64,000 bases of DNA, from the NCBI GenBank assembly GCA_018389105.1, contig JACATO010000137.1, positions 1 through 64,000 on the forward strand. The letters run 5' to 3'. This DNA comes from Nautilus pompilius. Its lineage: Eukaryota; Mollusca; Cephalopoda; Nautilida; Nautilidae. Made by a program: the position numbers and the translations under genes. Each line of letters begins with the position of its first letter. The stretch's first letter is position 1. Positions 62,303 through 64,000 of this stretch are shown one piece after another. A model generated the notes under the pieces. That model saw only the letters and a list, made by a program, of their open reading frames with translations. It did not search any database and was not told where the DNA came from.

Positions 62303-62440
62303 ACACACACACACACACTTACACTTACACACTCTCTCACACACACGCACAACACACGCACACACACACACACACTTACACTTACACACTCTCTCTCACA
62401 CACGCACACACACACGCACACTTACACACTCTCTTTCACA
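62303..62440. repeat. AC-rich minisatellite with a 57-bp period
   Basis: AC tracts joined to ACTTACACTTACACACTCTC. This block begins at 62317 and again at 62374, a 57-bp period. A shortened third copy follows at 62420. Frames read His/Thr runs. Confidence 0.9.
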
Positions 62441-62904
62441 CGCGCGAGCTCGGGTATTCCAGTAACTCAGAGGATATACTCTCCGAAACATATTTTAGCA
62501 GTAGAGGAACGGCCGGTGGTGGGGGATAGATAGGTGCTAGTCCCAGTGCACACTTTTGGCCAGAACTGTCGGATCTCCTGCAATAACTCTGATCCCTTTT
62601 GTTTAAGTGTAATTACTTCTTCCTTAATAAATTTGTTTTGTTTCTGAACCTTCAGTTTATGCATTAGTTTGATTCAGACGATATTTAGACACGGGAATCT
62701 ATTGAAGTTTACCGCAGTTCTGCCACTCTAAAGCTTCTTCCTCCACGAGATATCCCCCGTGTCAGCTCCATTACGTCCAGGGTGTCTTCCACCTTTATCA
62801 CTTAATCCGATCGCGCTGTGTTTCGTTTAAAAACATCTAAAAATCGTATACTGAAGAAAACTTCTCAAAATAGTTTTGGTCGCTTTTTTTATTATTATTT
62901 CAGA
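62441..62904. other. No coding feature; possible 5' untranslated or intronic region
   Basis: Unique sequence leading to the acceptor at 62904. Nothing else recognised. Confidence 0.4.
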
Positions 62905-63063
62905 ATGGACAAAGGATTTAAAGGTTTCCCTTCAGTGGGCAGCGTGGAGTCTGAGGTGGAAAGTTGCCGAGATAGAGAGGCGCTGTCGCTCTCAAGCAGT
63001 TTCCGACAGCCCGGACTTCCTTCTCTTTCTGTTCCACAGTTTTCCCGTCAGCATCTGTGCCAC
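62905..63063 (+). CDS. Candidate first coding exon, unknown Ser-rich protein
   Basis: A strong acceptor, a T-rich tract with TTATTATTATTTCAG, ends at 62903, and one base later an ATG at 62905 sits in acceptable context with G at +4. The frame runs 53 codons to a possible donor GTATGA at 63064; unspliced it would stop three codons later. The peptide begins MDKGFKGFPSVGSVESEVES, then CRDREALSLSSSFRQPG. It is rich in Ser with acidic and basic residues mixed, suggesting a disordered N-terminus. I do not recognise the family. The design, an intron in the 5' untranslated region with the ATG just after the acceptor, is common in animal genes. A second frame is also open here, so a chance ORF is possible. 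Confidence 0.35.
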
Positions 63064-63847
63064 GTATGAGAATATCCCAGAACGTTGCCTCAGCCTCGGC
63101 GTTATTAGATTCCCTTGATTATTCGTATTTAAATAAACAACACAAGGAATGTCGATTCTGATATATTTCTTATTGATTTTATTTACCAAAGTAATGGTGG
63201 ATGTGTGACGATAGCGGAATAAGGGGAAAAAGGGAAGTTGAGATTAAAGGATACAGATGCTCTCCTCTGATCGCACCGATATTTCTGGAAAAACGCAGAT
63301 GTTGCAGACTAGTTCACGTTTCATGATCCATGATACCACAACAGAAATCATTTACTTTCCACAAGAGCTAGTGTTCTAGAATGATTGTTCTGATAAGGTT
63401 AAACAACTGGGATAAACGATTGTACAGCTTGTGAGGCAATCGCCCTGCCAACGCTTCAGCTCTACTGTAAGAAAGCAGAATTTACGTCTCATCTCTCAAT
63501 CTCTTAAACACATGAGCGCATGATGAGGTATGGTGGGGAGATTTCCAATTCACTGTTAAACCATATTGTCGGGTTGGTGGAATTCGAGTGAGCATTAACA
63601 GGCAGTTCCACCGATAAAGGTGGTTACTAAACAATATGTAACTCGTTTTTGTTAATGCGAAAATTTACTAGTTTTCCCACAGGATCTACCTGCAGATAAA
63701 TAACTTTCTTTCGTTTTAAAAAGTTGGTGCCGTTTGTGGCAGATATTTAGCTTTTTTTAGTTTCTGTTAAATAATCTGAATATAAAATTCTGACATTCCA
63801 CTAATGCATTTGGAAAGAAAGAAGAAAAAAAAGGAAAACTATAATAT
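63064..63847. other. No gene recognised
   Basis: Would be the start of an intron if the preceding exon is real. No other feature seen. Confidence 0.4.
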
Positions 63848-63865
63848 GAGAGAGAGATGAAGGTG

Positions 63866-63920
<55 letters not shown>

Positions 63921-63965
63921 TGGAGAGAGAGAGAGAGAGATGGAGAGAGGAGAGAGGAGAGATAT
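63848..63965. repeat. (GA)n array with internal G-run
   Basis: Purine-only tract of more than 100 bp. It is mainly GA with a run of about 11 G residues at 63909-63919 and GGA/TGGA interruptions. It continues to near the window end. Confidence 0.93.
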
Positions 63966-64000
63966 GAGATGAGATGTGAAGGTGGATTTTAAAAAGAACG

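Noticed and set aside
1..64000. CRISPR arrays, bacterial operons, phage or rRNA genes
   Set aside because: No regular repeat-spacer arrays, no dense coding and no rRNA-like segments; the composition and transposons are those of an animal nuclear genome.

Overview
The window looks like non-genic or intronic DNA from an invertebrate animal nuclear genome. The signs are AT-rich sequence, very many di-, tri- and tetranucleotide arrays, decayed Tc1/mariner and hAT transposons, tRNA-derived SINE-like repeats, isolated exon-like segments with splice-like borders, and no rRNA, operon or dense coding structure. A mollusc, perhaps a gastropod, is my best guess from the overall repeat character, but nothing here fixes the taxon. 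Most long open frames are artefacts of microsatellites (runs of Leu, Asn, Ile, Tyr, Glu-Arg or Ser-Leu).

Layout. 1-11 kb is unique AT-rich sequence with AAT, CTT and CT arrays and a few GC-richer islands. 11.2-11.7 kb is a GC-rich island with an antisense open frame carrying a broken 2A-like motif. 12-15 kb holds CT, GA and AAC/AAT arrays and the first copy of a SINE-like repeat. 18.6-19 kb is a tRNA-derived SINE with clear A and B boxes. 22.2-28 kb is a transposon graveyard: a Tc1 transposase relic (+), a second, very decayed one (-) and the N-terminus of a third (-), with a CT/CAT array at 24.1 kb. 28.4-34.6 kb holds a GT array, a promoter-like cluster, a near full-length broken Tc1 transposase (+) and a GATA/GGTA array. 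36-38.6 kb is the most gene-like part: a short ORF whose N-terminus matches the fatty-acid-binding-protein pattern, then an exon-like segment with good splice-like borders. 40.5-43 kb is a degenerate hAT-type transposase (+), followed at 44.1 kb by a second SINE-like copy. 50.2-50.75 kb is a 33-bp minisatellite whose first unit is inverted, then a small Tc1 fragment at 51.4 kb and a higher-order GA/GGAT array at 52.7 kb. 53-62.5 kb is AT-rich with large AAT arrays. At 62.9 kb a polypyrimidine/AG acceptor immediately precedes an ATG and a plausible first coding exon.

No complete host gene is visible. The candidate exons are isolated and I cannot show that any two belong to one transcript. The transposase copies are all broken by stops and frameshifts, so none should be autonomous. 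The family assignments of the transposon relics and the FABP-like ORF rest on motif recognition by eye and should be tested by translated search.
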